Below are positions 41,813 to 50,558 of a stretch of DNA of 64,000 nucleotides, piece by piece. Position 1 is the first letter of the stretch. Each line of letters starts with the position of its first letter. Position numbers and translations under genes: made by a program. The notes beneath the pieces are model-generated. The model was not told where the DNA came from. It saw only the letters and a list, made by a program, of their open reading frames with translations, and searched no databases. The stretch spans positions 248,001-312,000 of the forward strand of contig JAIUNI010000001.1 of NCBI GenBank assembly GCA_020161935.1, read 5' to 3'. Source of the DNA: Chloroflexota bacterium (lineage in GTDB: Bacteria; Chloroflexota; Anaerolineae; Aggregatilineales; Phototrophicaceae).

Positions 41813-42934
41813 TTAAGTTAGGATTATGTCGCGTTCGCCGGGTTTATTTTCTTTGTCTCCGTATAGCGCGGTTTGAGTTTTCTTTGTAAAAGGCTGGTCT
41901 TTTATTTCTACACGTTTATTTGGAAAAATATCCTTTAATACGGATAACGTTGTTTCAAAGGTAAATGGGCGTGCATCAGTTCTTATATAGATCTTAGCAT
42001 TTTCTGCCATTAGCTCACTGCAACTTTTAAATACTTTGTATAACAGATTTTGGTAGGTTGGTTTTGATTCAAATCGAGTGAATCTTTTATCACCATTTGA
42101 AACAGGCTTTGTTGGGCCGCCAAGCACCCAAAGACGTATCCATTGATCTTTGAGGTAATTTGAAATACCAAAATAAGGAGGCGAAGTAAAAAGTAAACTC
42201 ACTTTTGGCTGTTGTTTTTGATCTAACTTTTCTTGTAAACGTGGTATTTCCTCTATGCTATCTCCTAAAATCATTTCAGATGTTCGCAATTTTGGGATAC
42301 CCTTATCATATCGCCAAACAACTTTTTTAGATAGAAATTCTATTGGATCACGTTCCGGCGGATGCAAACCACGATCTTTCCACCAACGAATTGAATAATC
42401 AGGACTCATTGCCTTGCTTTGACGCATTTGATTTGACAATGAGCTTCGAACTTTGCCATGTAAATCCACTAAAATAATAGCCATTACTGTTGCATCAACT
42501 CTATCATTCTTCCAATTTAAAGAGCGACGTGCTGCTAGTAAGTAGCTTAATACGTTTGAAGCGTAACAAGAACTAAAAAATTCAGGTAAAGATTCAATTT
42601 CTTCTTTGGAAATACTTTCGGCATCTTTTTTAAGAGACTGTATTCTCTTTAGGACTTTGTCCTTTGGTGCTGGGTTAAGTTTAACAAATCCGTAAAGCCA
42701 TCCTACGGGATTGATTTCGATACCATACCCTATACGATTAAGAGCGGCTGCTGCGTAAATACTAGAGCCTCTACCTGCAAATGGATCAAGAACTATAGAA
42801 TTTGGTTTTGAGAAGGTTTCAACTATCTCGAAGGCGAATTTAACGGGAAACATCGCATAATATGGCCCTAGCCCAATCCATCGTCCTAGAGAAGTAGCAG
42901 ATGTGAGTTTATGTGCTGTTTCCGCCTCGTTCAT
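41813..42934 (-). CDS. Amino-DNA methyltransferase (N4-cytosine/N6-adenine type)
   Basis: 373 residues. SAM-binding motif I is VLDPFAGRGSS (about 48-58) and the catalytic motif IV is FTSPPY (about 249-254), with about 190 residues between them, so the order is I, target-recognition region, IV (alpha-group-like). SPPY favours N4-cytosine methylation, although N6-adenine is possible. YYAMFPVKFAFEIVETF is motif X. Its start overlaps the nuclease gene's stop by four bases (ATGA), so it is the third gene of the HerA-NurA operon. No restriction endonuclease of classic type adjoins it. AT-rich codon use, unlike flanking genes. Confidence 0.88.
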   Translation of the reverse strand: MNEAETAHKLTSATSLGRWIGLGPYYAMFPVKFAFEIVETFSKPNSIVLDPFAGRGSSIYAAAALNRIGYGIEINPVGWLYGFVKLNPAPKDKVLKRIQSLKKDAESISKEEIESLPEFFSSCYASNVLSYLLAARRSLNWKNDRVDATVMAIILVDLHGKVRSSLSNQMRQSKAMSPDYSIRWWKDRGLHPPERDPIEFLSKKVVWRYDKGIPKLRTSEMILGDSIEEIPRLQEKLDQKQQPKVSLLFTSPPYFGISNYLKDQWIRLWVLGGPTKPVSNGDKRFTRFESKPTYQNLLYKVFKSCSELMAENAKIYIRTDARPFTFETTLSVLKDIFPNKRVEIKDQPFTKKTQTALYGDKENKPGERDIILT

Positions 42935-44298
42935 GATGACTCTTTTGATGTGAGTTCTCTTGCAAGTCTCTCTAAAACTTTAGTGCCAAGACTTAGCGGG
43001 ATTGCCGCTTCGGCATGAGCGGCGACAATAGGTGTTAGAGCGTTTTCATATCTTGATGATATTAGTTTATTGAGTAAATGGACCGTATCAGACAAACGCG
43101 GATACTGAAAAGGTTCAGCAGTTTTAGGATTGCGTTGTTCGTTAGAAAAAAATGGAAGCGAAGCCACGATAAAAGCGCCTGAGTTGCTTTTGAGCAAAAA
43201 CTTTCTCCCAAAATAGGTACTATGACCATAGTCCCTTTCACTGTCGGAGAAAATTATGTTTCGTTTTATATATTCATCCGTGATTAATGCGACTGATCCT
43301 GTTGGAAACCGACCGCTTTGCCCATCTTTGAATCGATCCAAAAGCATAAAATGATCTGCAAAAACACCGCTTTTTTCGATTCCTATAAGTAATAGATCTT
43401 TGCCAGTAACCTTTTTAATCCCTGTATTTAGCCTTGATAGTTCTTTATAAATTGCTTGACTAATCCAAGCTGGTTGACCAAAAACGGCTAATGGACCATC
43501 CAAAATGATTACTAATTTTCTCAAAGACGAAAGCCATTTTTTTGCCTCAAATGTTCTTAGAATATGAATAATCCATACTCGTTCTATTACCTGCATAATC
43601 TCGCCAAAAATTGCTCCATTTGACCCCATCGGATTAAATCGCTCATGTAGTCGCAATGCATCGGTTGAGTAAAGATTTTTAGATGCCAAACAACCACAAG
43701 TATAACATCCTCTCCCTCTTAAATATTCCCCCATAGTGTTAAAGCAATCCTCACCGTAGGGACAGTTTTGCGCTTGGTCCGCTGGTTTATAACTTAGTAA
43801 TGCTTCGTATGTATCAAGTAAGGATTCACCTTCAACAGACATACGAATGTCGCCAAAAAGTTCAAACACAGACTTTCTAAGTGAAGCTGTTGCTGATGTT
43901 TCACCTTCAGAAATAACATTACAGCCGGGTAATGCCCAGTCGATAGAATCTGCTTGTTCGAGTTTGCGAAATTCCTTGGGGTCAACTGGGCGTTGTTTAT
44001 CCAACTCATATGTTTTTGCTAAGTTTATAAGCACAGATGCAACTGTAAGATAAGATGCCTCTGCACCTGGAAAACCATTTTGAACATCTACTTCGGCGTG
44101 GCTCCCATCTATTGCCAGTATCCAGTCAGGTGTCCAGCCATCGTATTCAAGGTCTGAAATCGGAATAGGCTGTAATTGCTGAGAGTCTTGTTCATCCGCC
44201 TCTCGTATTTTATAGTTGCCAAGTAGTTTGTTTACTCGTTCATTTTCAACAAGACGTTGAAGAGGTTTATATTGAGCAAATTCACCTTGATAGGGCAT
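42931..44298 (-). CDS. nurA-like: NurA-domain nuclease with a cysteine cluster
   Basis: About 455 residues. The NurA fold's metal-binding Asp is in WILAIDGSHAE (about 60-70), and a second acidic segment is VIILDGPLAVFGQ (about 264). NurA enzymes digest DNA ends in complex with HerA. Between these lies a cysteine cluster (Cys179, 185, 198, 201, 203: NCPYGEDC and RGCYTCGC) that looks like a zinc or Fe-S finger, absent from archaeal NurA. ATG at 44298 has GAGG nine bases upstream and follows the HerA stop by four bases; a TTG at 44313 would overlap. AT-rich. Probably the nuclease subunit of a HerA-NurA-methyltransferase system. Confidence 0.85.
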   Translation of the reverse strand: MPYQGEFAQYKPLQRLVENERVNKLLGNYKIREADEQDSQQLQPIPISDLEYDGWTPDWILAIDGSHAEVDVQNGFPGAEASYLTVASVLINLAKTYELDKQRPVDPKEFRKLEQADSIDWALPGCNVISEGETSATASLRKSVFELFGDIRMSVEGESLLDTYEALLSYKPADQAQNCPYGEDCFNTMGEYLRGRGCYTCGCLASKNLYSTDALRLHERFNPMGSNGAIFGEIMQVIERVWIIHILRTFEAKKWLSSLRKLVIILDGPLAVFGQPAWISQAIYKELSRLNTGIKKVTGKDLLLIGIEKSGVFADHFMLLDRFKDGQSGRFPTGSVALITDEYIKRNIIFSDSERDYGHSTYFGRKFLLKSNSGAFIVASLPFFSNEQRNPKTAEPFQYPRLSDTVHLLNKLISSRYENALTPIVAAHAEAAIPLSLGTKVLERLARELTSKESS

Positions 44299-44302
44299 TT
44301 TA

Positions 44303-46372
44303 TTAAACCTCAAATTTTTTTACTTGTACAGGAACTACGAACAAGTTACTCATTGTCTTGACGCGAAGAAAACCCTTGTCTTGTGCGCGTCTGATTGAGG
44401 CTTCAAAGTCGGCAAAGTCATAATATTTACATAATTCACGGGTTTCATCGGTATTGTTCAGATGCCCAATAAACCAATTGGAAGTATTTTTGAGAATATT
44501 TCTTTGAATACTACTTACTTCTTGTGTCGCATAAACCATGCCAAGTTGATATTTTGCGCCTTCTTTTGCCGTTCGTACCCAGACATCTTTCAAGTCCATA
44601 TCGTTTCCTGCTGGTAGTAAGTTGTGCGCCTCTTCGATATAGATAATGATCTTGGGTGGTTCATTCCCTTCACGAAATCGCTGCTGATTTTGGTGGAAAA
44701 TATACCACATAATTCTTTCGGCTGACGCTTTGTTAATTTCTGGATCGCCACTTGATTGGTCAATAATCACTAACCGACCAGCAAACAGGTCATTATAAAT
44801 CTCAAGAGCATAGTCTGAAGAAGTACTTGCTGTATGTTGCTGGTGTACTTTGCCAATTAACTTTACGCCGTTTGAGTATTCAAATAGCCCTAAGAGTTTT
44901 TGTAAGCCTTCGTCTGCCCAAGGATCGCCTGATCCGTCAGGATTATTTACATAAGCCGTATCAAAATCCTTATATGCTTTATCTTTCATGAATTTCTCAA
45001 GACTTTTCAGTGCATTCACCAACTGTCCCCAAGTGGGGGTCAAATTAGCGAGAATTCGCCCTGCTGACTGATACTCTGTTTCATCATGCTGTTGCATAGC
45101 GTCTAATAGCTCTTTTTTAAATAATCCTTTAGTTTGAGGGTTCATTTTATCTGAAGGTTTAAAACCTGCTGCAAAGAGGATTGTTCGATATACTAGCACT
45201 CGTCTATTAAACCGTGTGATAGCACGTCGATCTGTAGAAGCAGGACGGTCAAAGGAAACTTGCTTGAAATTACGAACGTATATTGCCGTTTCTTCCGAGA
45301 GTGCAGCATCAACAATCTCTTTACCAATTTGCAAATTGTCATCTTCAAAAAAATTGAGTAGCATTAACTTTCGTCCTGTATCTTGCGGATGCGATGTAAT
45401 GCCATAAGTTACTACATCTTCTGGAATTCCTTGATTTGCTCCGATATTCTTAATTGCAGTAGCAATTTGTTGATTATTTTGATCTTGGACATTTTCGTTG
45501 GCATATTCGCCATTCGGATCAAAAACTATTTGTCCAACTCGAAAAGGATTTTCTTCCTGAATGCGTAGATTAAATACAGCTTGAAGCATTACCTTTGTGG
45601 TATTTGACTTACCCGTTCGTGTCATACCAAAAAGAGCTGTCTTTTGAGCAATAAGGTCATCGGGCATAATATTAACAGGTACATCAGCTATACCTTGAAA
45701 ACTTCTATTTGTAGAAGCATAACGTATATTGCCTACATTTACAGGATGAGTAATTGCGTTCCGCGACCGCTCAGGATCACGGTAGTTTACAATACGCCAT
45801 AAAGCGCGGCTGCTAGGTTTATAGACTTTTAACCCTCTATTTGGATAGTAGTTTGATAAATCACTACCGAAGCGTAATTCTAGTGCGCTTTCATCATCAC
45901 TATCTGGTACTTGATCTAGGAAGAATGTTCCGATAACTCTGCACTTAACACCTGCGAACGAAAGTAAATTGTGTGTTGTGGGGTCCATTGAACCAGCATC
46001 GTCCCAATGCGAATCAGTTTCACCACTAACTCTTTGAGCAGTTTCAACACGAATTCTTTCAGCTTCCGAAGCATTAGGTAAAGAGGCAGCGTCCATGACA
46101 CGTAATAAGAGAATTGAAGCATCTTCAAGTTTGTAATCGGTTGGAACATCAGGGTTAATACGAGTTGCAATCAGGAAGGACAAACTCGGGACACCGCCTA
46201 CTTGCTTGCGGTAATGATCGTGAATTAATACTAGCGATGATTCATATCCAATTGAGTAAACGTCACCAACATACTGATTTTTCTGAATTAGTTCACTAAA
46301 ACATTCTCTTGCTGCTATTTCTGCTTTATAGCGCTGATCATCCTCGAAGGTATTGTAAATATTAGATGTCAT
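44303..46372 (-). CDS. herA-like: HerA-type hexameric DNA translocase ATPase
   Basis: 689 residues. An N-terminal HAS-barrel-like beta region (about 35-160) precedes the FtsK/HerA motor: Walker A FGMTRTGKSNT (about 248-258), Walker B IIIYIEEAHNLLP (about 575-587) and the ATQEVSSI sensor motif. C-terminal basic LRVKTMSNLFVVPVQVKKFEV. HerA forms a hexameric ring that pumps DNA, usually feeding a partner nuclease; here NurA is encoded four bases downstream. AAGGAG six bases before the ATG marks this as the first gene. A helical insert of about 130 residues (about 350-500) separates the Walker motifs. AT-rich, no repair genes nearby, which favours a defence role. Confidence 0.9.
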   Translation of the reverse strand: MTSNIYNTFEDDQRYKAEIAARECFSELIQKNQYVGDVYSIGYESSLVLIHDHYRKQVGGVPSLSFLIATRINPDVPTDYKLEDASILLLRVMDAASLPNASEAERIRVETAQRVSGETDSHWDDAGSMDPTTHNLLSFAGVKCRVIGTFFLDQVPDSDDESALELRFGSDLSNYYPNRGLKVYKPSSRALWRIVNYRDPERSRNAITHPVNVGNIRYASTNRSFQGIADVPVNIMPDDLIAQKTALFGMTRTGKSNTTKVMLQAVFNLRIQEENPFRVGQIVFDPNGEYANENVQDQNNQQIATAIKNIGANQGIPEDVVTYGITSHPQDTGRKLMLLNFFEDDNLQIGKEIVDAALSEETAIYVRNFKQVSFDRPASTDRRAITRFNRRVLVYRTILFAAGFKPSDKMNPQTKGLFKKELLDAMQQHDETEYQSAGRILANLTPTWGQLVNALKSLEKFMKDKAYKDFDTAYVNNPDGSGDPWADEGLQKLLGLFEYSNGVKLIGKVHQQHTASTSSDYALEIYNDLFAGRLVIIDQSSGDPEINKASAERIMWYIFHQNQQRFREGNEPPKIIIYIEEAHNLLPAGNDMDLKDVWVRTAKEGAKYQLGMVYATQEVSSIQRNILKNTSNWFIGHLNNTDETRELCKYYDFADFEASIRRAQDKGFLRVKTMSNLFVVPVQVKKFEV

Positions 46373-46660
46373 ATAGATCTCCTTCTTATTGGTAAGAGAA
46401 AGTATTTATATTTTAGCACACGTTTTTCATAGAAATGAATATCGGGTTGGAATTTATACAAAATTCATAAATTTGATTTGATAAGTCTTATGGTTAGGCA
46501 TTTATCATCCTATGATTATTTGTATGAACCTGTTTCTATGCTTGAAGACAAAAGTTTGCTGTGAATTATTGATGAAATTCACGATTGGAAATTAGAATAA
46601 ATGCTATACTTAGTAATAAAATGTAATGTCTCGTAACCTGCTGTAATTGAAGGAGTGTCT
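46373..46660. promoter_or_regulatory. AT-rich divergent region between the island and the sensor kinase
   Basis: 288 bases, very AT-rich, no gene. It must contain the leftward promoter of the herA operon and the rightward kinase promoter; an extended -10 word (TGCTATACT) at 46602-46610 with AAGGAG at 46650-46655 serves the kinase. No direct repeats marking an integration site are evident. Confidence 0.55.
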
Positions 46661-48532
46661 ATGTCATTCGGCTTTATCATGATTTCCCTCGGGATTTCAA
46701 TGATTCTTTCAATTACGCTGATTGTGCGTGTTTGGACGCAGCGACAATCTTCTGGGCGTTCGGCTACGCTTATTGCCGCCTTGATGATTGCGGTTTTATG
46801 GTGGACGGCTTGTTATGCGTTCGAGATCATCACCCCAATTAATGAACTGAAGTTACTGAGTAACAGTTTGAAATTCGTGGGGGTTGTGTTCGTACCGGTT
46901 TTTTGGTTGTTGTTCGCCCTTCAGTACACCGGGCGTACCGCGTGGCTCGTGTTAAACCGTATCCTGCTGTTATGCTTTATTCCTTTCGTGACCATTGGTC
47001 TCATCGCCACGAATGCCTATCACCAGTTGTTCTGGCAAAATATGGGCATCATCAACTTAGGCGATTATTCGGTCACAGATGCCATTTATGGCATCTGGTT
47101 TTGGGTTCATTCTTTGTATTCCTATGCGCTCATCATGAGTGCATCGTATTTTCTGTTCCGGCAATTTGTTGGTTCACCAACGCTCTACCGTCGCCAGCTT
47201 GTCGCTTTGCTGGTGGCTTTTGCCGCACCTATGATTGCGAATGCGATCACGATTTTTGGTAACCAAATCCTCGATATAACACCCATTTCATTCACCATTA
47301 CGGGGCTGGCGCTGACGTGGGGCTTACTCCGTTTTCAGTTGCTCAACCTAGTGCCGATTGCCCGAAACATTATTGTCGAGAGTATGGGGGATGGCGTACT
47401 CGTGCTTGACGCGCATGACCGCATTATTGATATTAACCCAGCGGCGAAGCAGGTGATTAACGCACAGACGAGCGACCCGATTGGCAAATCGGTGGCAGAG
47501 GTGATCGACCTCGTGACGGAAAGACCGGACTTAACCGCCCAGATACGCGCGTCCGGCGGCTGGCAAAATGAGATCGAAATCATGCGGAAGAATGATAAGT
47601 ATGTTTTGGATGTGCGTATTTCGCCTTTGTATGATCGCAATCACCAAGTCTCAGGCCGTATCATCATCTTTCGCGATATTACGGATCGTAAACGGGCTGA
47701 ACAGCAAATTCGTTCTCAGAACGACGAACTGATCGCCGTGAATCATGAACTGGTTGAGGCGCGTAAGCAAGCGGAATATTTGACCCAGCTTAAGAGCCAA
47801 TTCCTTGCCACCATGTCGCATGAACTACGCACACCGTTGAACGCGGTGATCGGTTACACCGAAATTCAACTGGCAGGCATGACTGGAACGCTAACCGACG
47901 AACAGAACGATTATCAAGAACGGGTGCTGGCGAACGCCATTCATCTGCTGGGCTTGATTAACGATGTGCTTGACCTTTCCAAGATTGAAGCCGGACGCAT
48001 GGACTTAATCCAAAAGTCCTTTAACTTGAAGAAGTGGCTGGATGAGATTGTGATCCAAAACCGCGTTTTGGCCGAGAAGAAACAACTGCGTTTTGAAGTC
48101 AGCCTTGACCCGCAATTACCGGAGACGGTGGTTGCTGACCCCGAACGCTTAAAGCAGGTGGTCATTAATCTACTGTCGAACGCATCTAAATTCACGGATA
48201 CAGGCTATGTTAAAATTGAACTCGCACGTAATGATGCGGATACATGGAAAATAAGTGTTAGCGACAGTGGGCTTGGGATACCGTCTCACGCGCAGGAAAC
48301 GATCTTTGAGGAGTTCCGGCAGGTGGATGGCAGCACGCGCCGTCAACATGGTGGCACGGGGTTGGGGTTGGCGATTGTTCGCAAATTGGTGTTGATGATG
48401 GGCGGGAACATTCGACTCAAGAGTGAGGTGGGGGCTGGCAGCACGTTCACGATTATTATGCCTTATCTCGCTGATCCCGCGCGATCAGCCGTTTCTGCTG
48501 TCGCCATAGGCATGGGGGAGGAAACTGTATGA
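46661..48532 (+). CDS. Sensor histidine kinase with N-terminal 7TM region, PAS and HisKA/HATPase
   Basis: About 623 residues. Seven hydrophobic helices (about 1-220) of the histidine-kinase N-terminal 7TM type, a PAS domain (about 228-340, including NIIVESMGDGVLVLDAHDRIIDINPAA), a coiled coil, then HisKA with the phospho-accepting His387 in MSHELRTPLNAVIGYTE. The ATP-binding domain has NLLSNASKFTDTG, DSGLGI and GGTGLGLAI. It should autophosphorylate and pass phosphate to one of two response regulators encoded directly downstream. AAGGAG five bases before the ATG. The stop overlaps the next start (ATGA). Confidence 0.92.
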   Translation: MSFGFIMISLGISMILSITLIVRVWTQRQSSGRSATLIAALMIAVLWWTACYAFEIITPINELKLLSNSLKFVGVVFVPVFWLLFALQYTGRTAWLVLNRILLLCFIPFVTIGLIATNAYHQLFWQNMGIINLGDYSVTDAIYGIWFWVHSLYSYALIMSASYFLFRQFVGSPTLYRRQLVALLVAFAAPMIANAITIFGNQILDITPISFTITGLALTWGLLRFQLLNLVPIARNIIVESMGDGVLVLDAHDRIIDINPAAKQVINAQTSDPIGKSVAEVIDLVTERPDLTAQIRASGGWQNEIEIMRKNDKYVLDVRISPLYDRNHQVSGRIIIFRDITDRKRAEQQIRSQNDELIAVNHELVEARKQAEYLTQLKSQFLATMSHELRTPLNAVIGYTEIQLAGMTGTLTDEQNDYQERVLANAIHLLGLINDVLDLSKIEAGRMDLIQKSFNLKKWLDEIVIQNRVLAEKKQLRFEVSLDPQLPETVVADPERLKQVVINLLSNASKFTDTGYVKIELARNDADTWKISVSDSGLGIPSHAQETIFEEFRQVDGSTRRQHGGTGLGLAIVRKLVLMMGGNIRLKSEVGAGSTFTIIMPYLADPARSAVSAVAIGMGEETV

Positions 48533-48981
48533 AGAACACATTGATGATGCCGCATTTCCGGGAACTGGCGTGGGGCGAAACGAGTAAGTGGACTGTTTTG
48601 CTGGTTGATGACGAGCCGGATAACCGCGTGATCGCCGAAAAGGTCTTGATGTTCGGCGGCGCAAAGGTTTATACCGCTGTTCACGGAGCCGAAGCCTTGA
48701 CGCAGCTTGAAACGATCAGCCCGTCATTTATCCTGCTTGATCTTTCGATGCCTGTGATGGACGGTTGGGAAATGATAAAATTGATTCGCAGTGATGAGCG
48801 AACGGCATCCATGCCGGTTATCGCCTTGACGGCTCACGCGATGGCTGGCGACCGCGAACGGGTCATCGATGCCGGATTTGATGGCTATATCGCCAAGCCA
48901 TTTCGACTGGGTACATTCATCAGTGACATCAAAAATTGTTTTAGAGAGTTAGTGACGGCAGAGGAGGGGCAGGCAACCTAA
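48529..48981 (+). CDS. Single-domain response regulator 1
   Basis: 150 residues, a lone receiver domain after a short N-terminal tail (about 1-20). The acidic pair is VLLVDDEPDN, phospho-acceptor Asp in FILLDLSMPVMDG, Thr in VIALTAHAM and Lys in YIAKPF. No output domain, so it probably relays by phosphotransfer or protein binding like CheY/DivK. Overlaps the kinase gene by four bases and shares its last base with the next gene (TAATG), so all three are translationally coupled. Confidence 0.92.
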   Translation: MKNTLMMPHFRELAWGETSKWTVLLVDDEPDNRVIAEKVLMFGGAKVYTAVHGAEALTQLETISPSFILLDLSMPVMDGWEMIKLIRSDERTASMPVIALTAHAMAGDRERVIDAGFDGYIAKPFRLGTFISDIKNCFRELVTAEEGQAT

Positions 48982-49361
48982 TGCAGAGCAAGGATTGGCA
49001 AGTCGTTGTTGTCGAAGATGAATATGACAGTGTGCAGATGATTTCTAAGATACTGAATTATCATGGCATTCGGGTGCTGGTCGCCCATAATGGGAAGGAA
49101 TGTGTGGAGCTGCTCAAACGTGTGCGCCCGACTTTTGTCGTGACCGATCTAGCGATGCCGGAAATGGACGGCTGGGAGACCTTGAACGCGATACGGGCAA
49201 ACCCCGAAACCGAGCACATTCCCGTGATCGCGATTACAGCCTATCATTCCTCAGACGTGGCGGATAAAGCCTTGAATGCCGGATTTGATGCGTTTTTCCC
49301 CAAACCCATTAGTCCCAAGTATTTTGTGGAAAAAATCGGTAAGCTCCTCGAAATTATGTGA
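48981..49361 (+). CDS. Single-domain response regulator 2
   Basis: 126 residues, again just a receiver domain: VVVVEDEYDSVQM, FVVTDLAMPEMDGWE with the phospho-acceptor Asp, VIAITAYHSS and FFPKPI with the conserved Lys. It differs from the preceding regulator in about half its positions, so this is not a recent tandem copy. Two output-less receivers behind one kinase suggest branched signalling or a phosphate sink. Converges on a leftward HhH gene 46 bases away. Confidence 0.9.
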   Translation: MQSKDWQVVVVEDEYDSVQMISKILNYHGIRVLVAHNGKECVELLKRVRPTFVVTDLAMPEMDGWETLNAIRANPETEHIPVIAITAYHSSDVADKALNAGFDAFFPKPISPKYFVEKIGKLLEIM

Positions 49362-49407
49362 GTGACCCGTAATCAAGTGCCGCCTGTCCACAGGTTCACG
49401 CACTGCT

Positions 49408-50298
49408 TTAGGCGCTTTTAGCAACCGAACCGTAATAGGTCTGATTGTCACCCTCGCGCCCGCGAACGACACGCTTGCCTTTGAGCGTCCCTTTCGTCTC
49501 GGTGACGACGGTGTGCTGGTGTTCCGTGCCGCCGCGCTCGAAGTAGATGACGACCCAATCGTCCGTTTTACCGAGCTTATGCGCCTGCGCGGTATTCGAA
49601 AACATGGCGGTGAACTTCCAGTCATCGTGCTTGGTGTTCAAGATCGACAGCCATGCTTCACCCTTGGGGTTAAAGCGTTTGGGGGCGATCTTAGGCAGCT
49701 TTCCGGCTCTGGCTTGTTTCCGGTAATCCGCGTCAATCTCCAGCAGGAGTTCAACGCTCGGTTGGTCTTTCGGTGCTTTGCCCGTTGAAGTTGAGGTTCG
49801 CTCTTTTTGACCGGCGCGGGCAGACCGACTGAGCATACCTGCTAGCGCCGTTTTGACCCCATCAAGCCGTTTCGTGCCGAAGCCTTCCACACGCGCCAAA
49901 TCGCCATTGTGTGCGGCTTCTTCCAATGCCGGGAGTGTCGTGATGTGCAGTTGGTCAACGATGCGGCTGGCGAGTTCTTTGCCGATACCGGGAACATTCG
50001 AGAAGAGCGCTACGGGTGTGTTCGCAGATTCGAGTTCTTCGAGCAGGGAGGATTTACCCAACGTGATATATTCACCGACCACGGCGATAATGCCGCTGCC
50101 AATATTCGGTAGGTCATCGAGTTTTCCCGTCTGCCCTTTGTGGATCAGTTCAGCCACCGACTGCTTCGTGGCACGAATCGTATCCGCACCGTCGCGGTAG
50201 GCACGCACACGGAATGGGTTGGCATTTTGGGTTTCCAGATGGTCAGCAATGGTTTCTAAGACGTGCGCGATCTGGGCGTTCGTTTCACCTTTTGCCAT
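49408..50298 (-). CDS. Helix-hairpin-helix protein resembling the N-terminal half of DNA polymerase X
   Basis: About 296 residues. The front half (about 1-165) follows the PolX layout: an 8-kDa-like domain (AQIAHVLETIADHLETQNANPFRVRAYRDGADTIRA), then HhH hairpins LPNIGSGIIAVVGEYI, VPGIGKELASRIVDQL and VEGFGTKRLDGVKTAL. It lacks a nucleotidyltransferase core. After a Ser/Thr/Lys linker, the C-terminal part (about 185-296) carries AWLSILNTKHDDWKFTAMFSNT and EHQHTVVTETKGTLKGKRVVRGRE, unrecognised and beta-rich. Likely a DNA-binding protein. ATG at 50298 has AAGGA eight bases upstream. Confidence 0.75.
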   Translation of the reverse strand: MAKGETNAQIAHVLETIADHLETQNANPFRVRAYRDGADTIRATKQSVAELIHKGQTGKLDDLPNIGSGIIAVVGEYITLGKSSLLEELESANTPVALFSNVPGIGKELASRIVDQLHITTLPALEEAAHNGDLARVEGFGTKRLDGVKTALAGMLSRSARAGQKERTSTSTGKAPKDQPSVELLLEIDADYRKQARAGKLPKIAPKRFNPKGEAWLSILNTKHDDWKFTAMFSNTAQAHKLGKTDDWVVIYFERGGTEHQHTVVTETKGTLKGKRVVRGREGDNQTYYGSVAKSA

Positions 50299-50558
50299 TG
50301 GAATCATCCTTATTCTCGTTATACGCCTGTATCTATTATCGGAAATCTGTTGATACTGTGCCTGAGCCAAGTAGGCACTCACGGCTGAACACATGGCCTA
50401 CTCGCTGGCGAACCCGTTCTTTTCATGAAATTAGTATTGATTTGCGTAAAAATAAAGGTGATTTGTCTAAAGGTACTACGTAATCATTCACATATCGCCT
50501 TATAGTAAATGCACTCTATTTACGACATTGGACTACCGTAGTTTTAGAGGGTAAAAGC

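Noticed and set aside
42931..46372. Reading HerA-NurA as ordinary double-strand-break repair genes
   Set aside because: No Mre11/Rad50 or other repair genes adjoin, the operon carries a methyltransferase and is compositionally foreign. The repair role is not excluded, just less likely.
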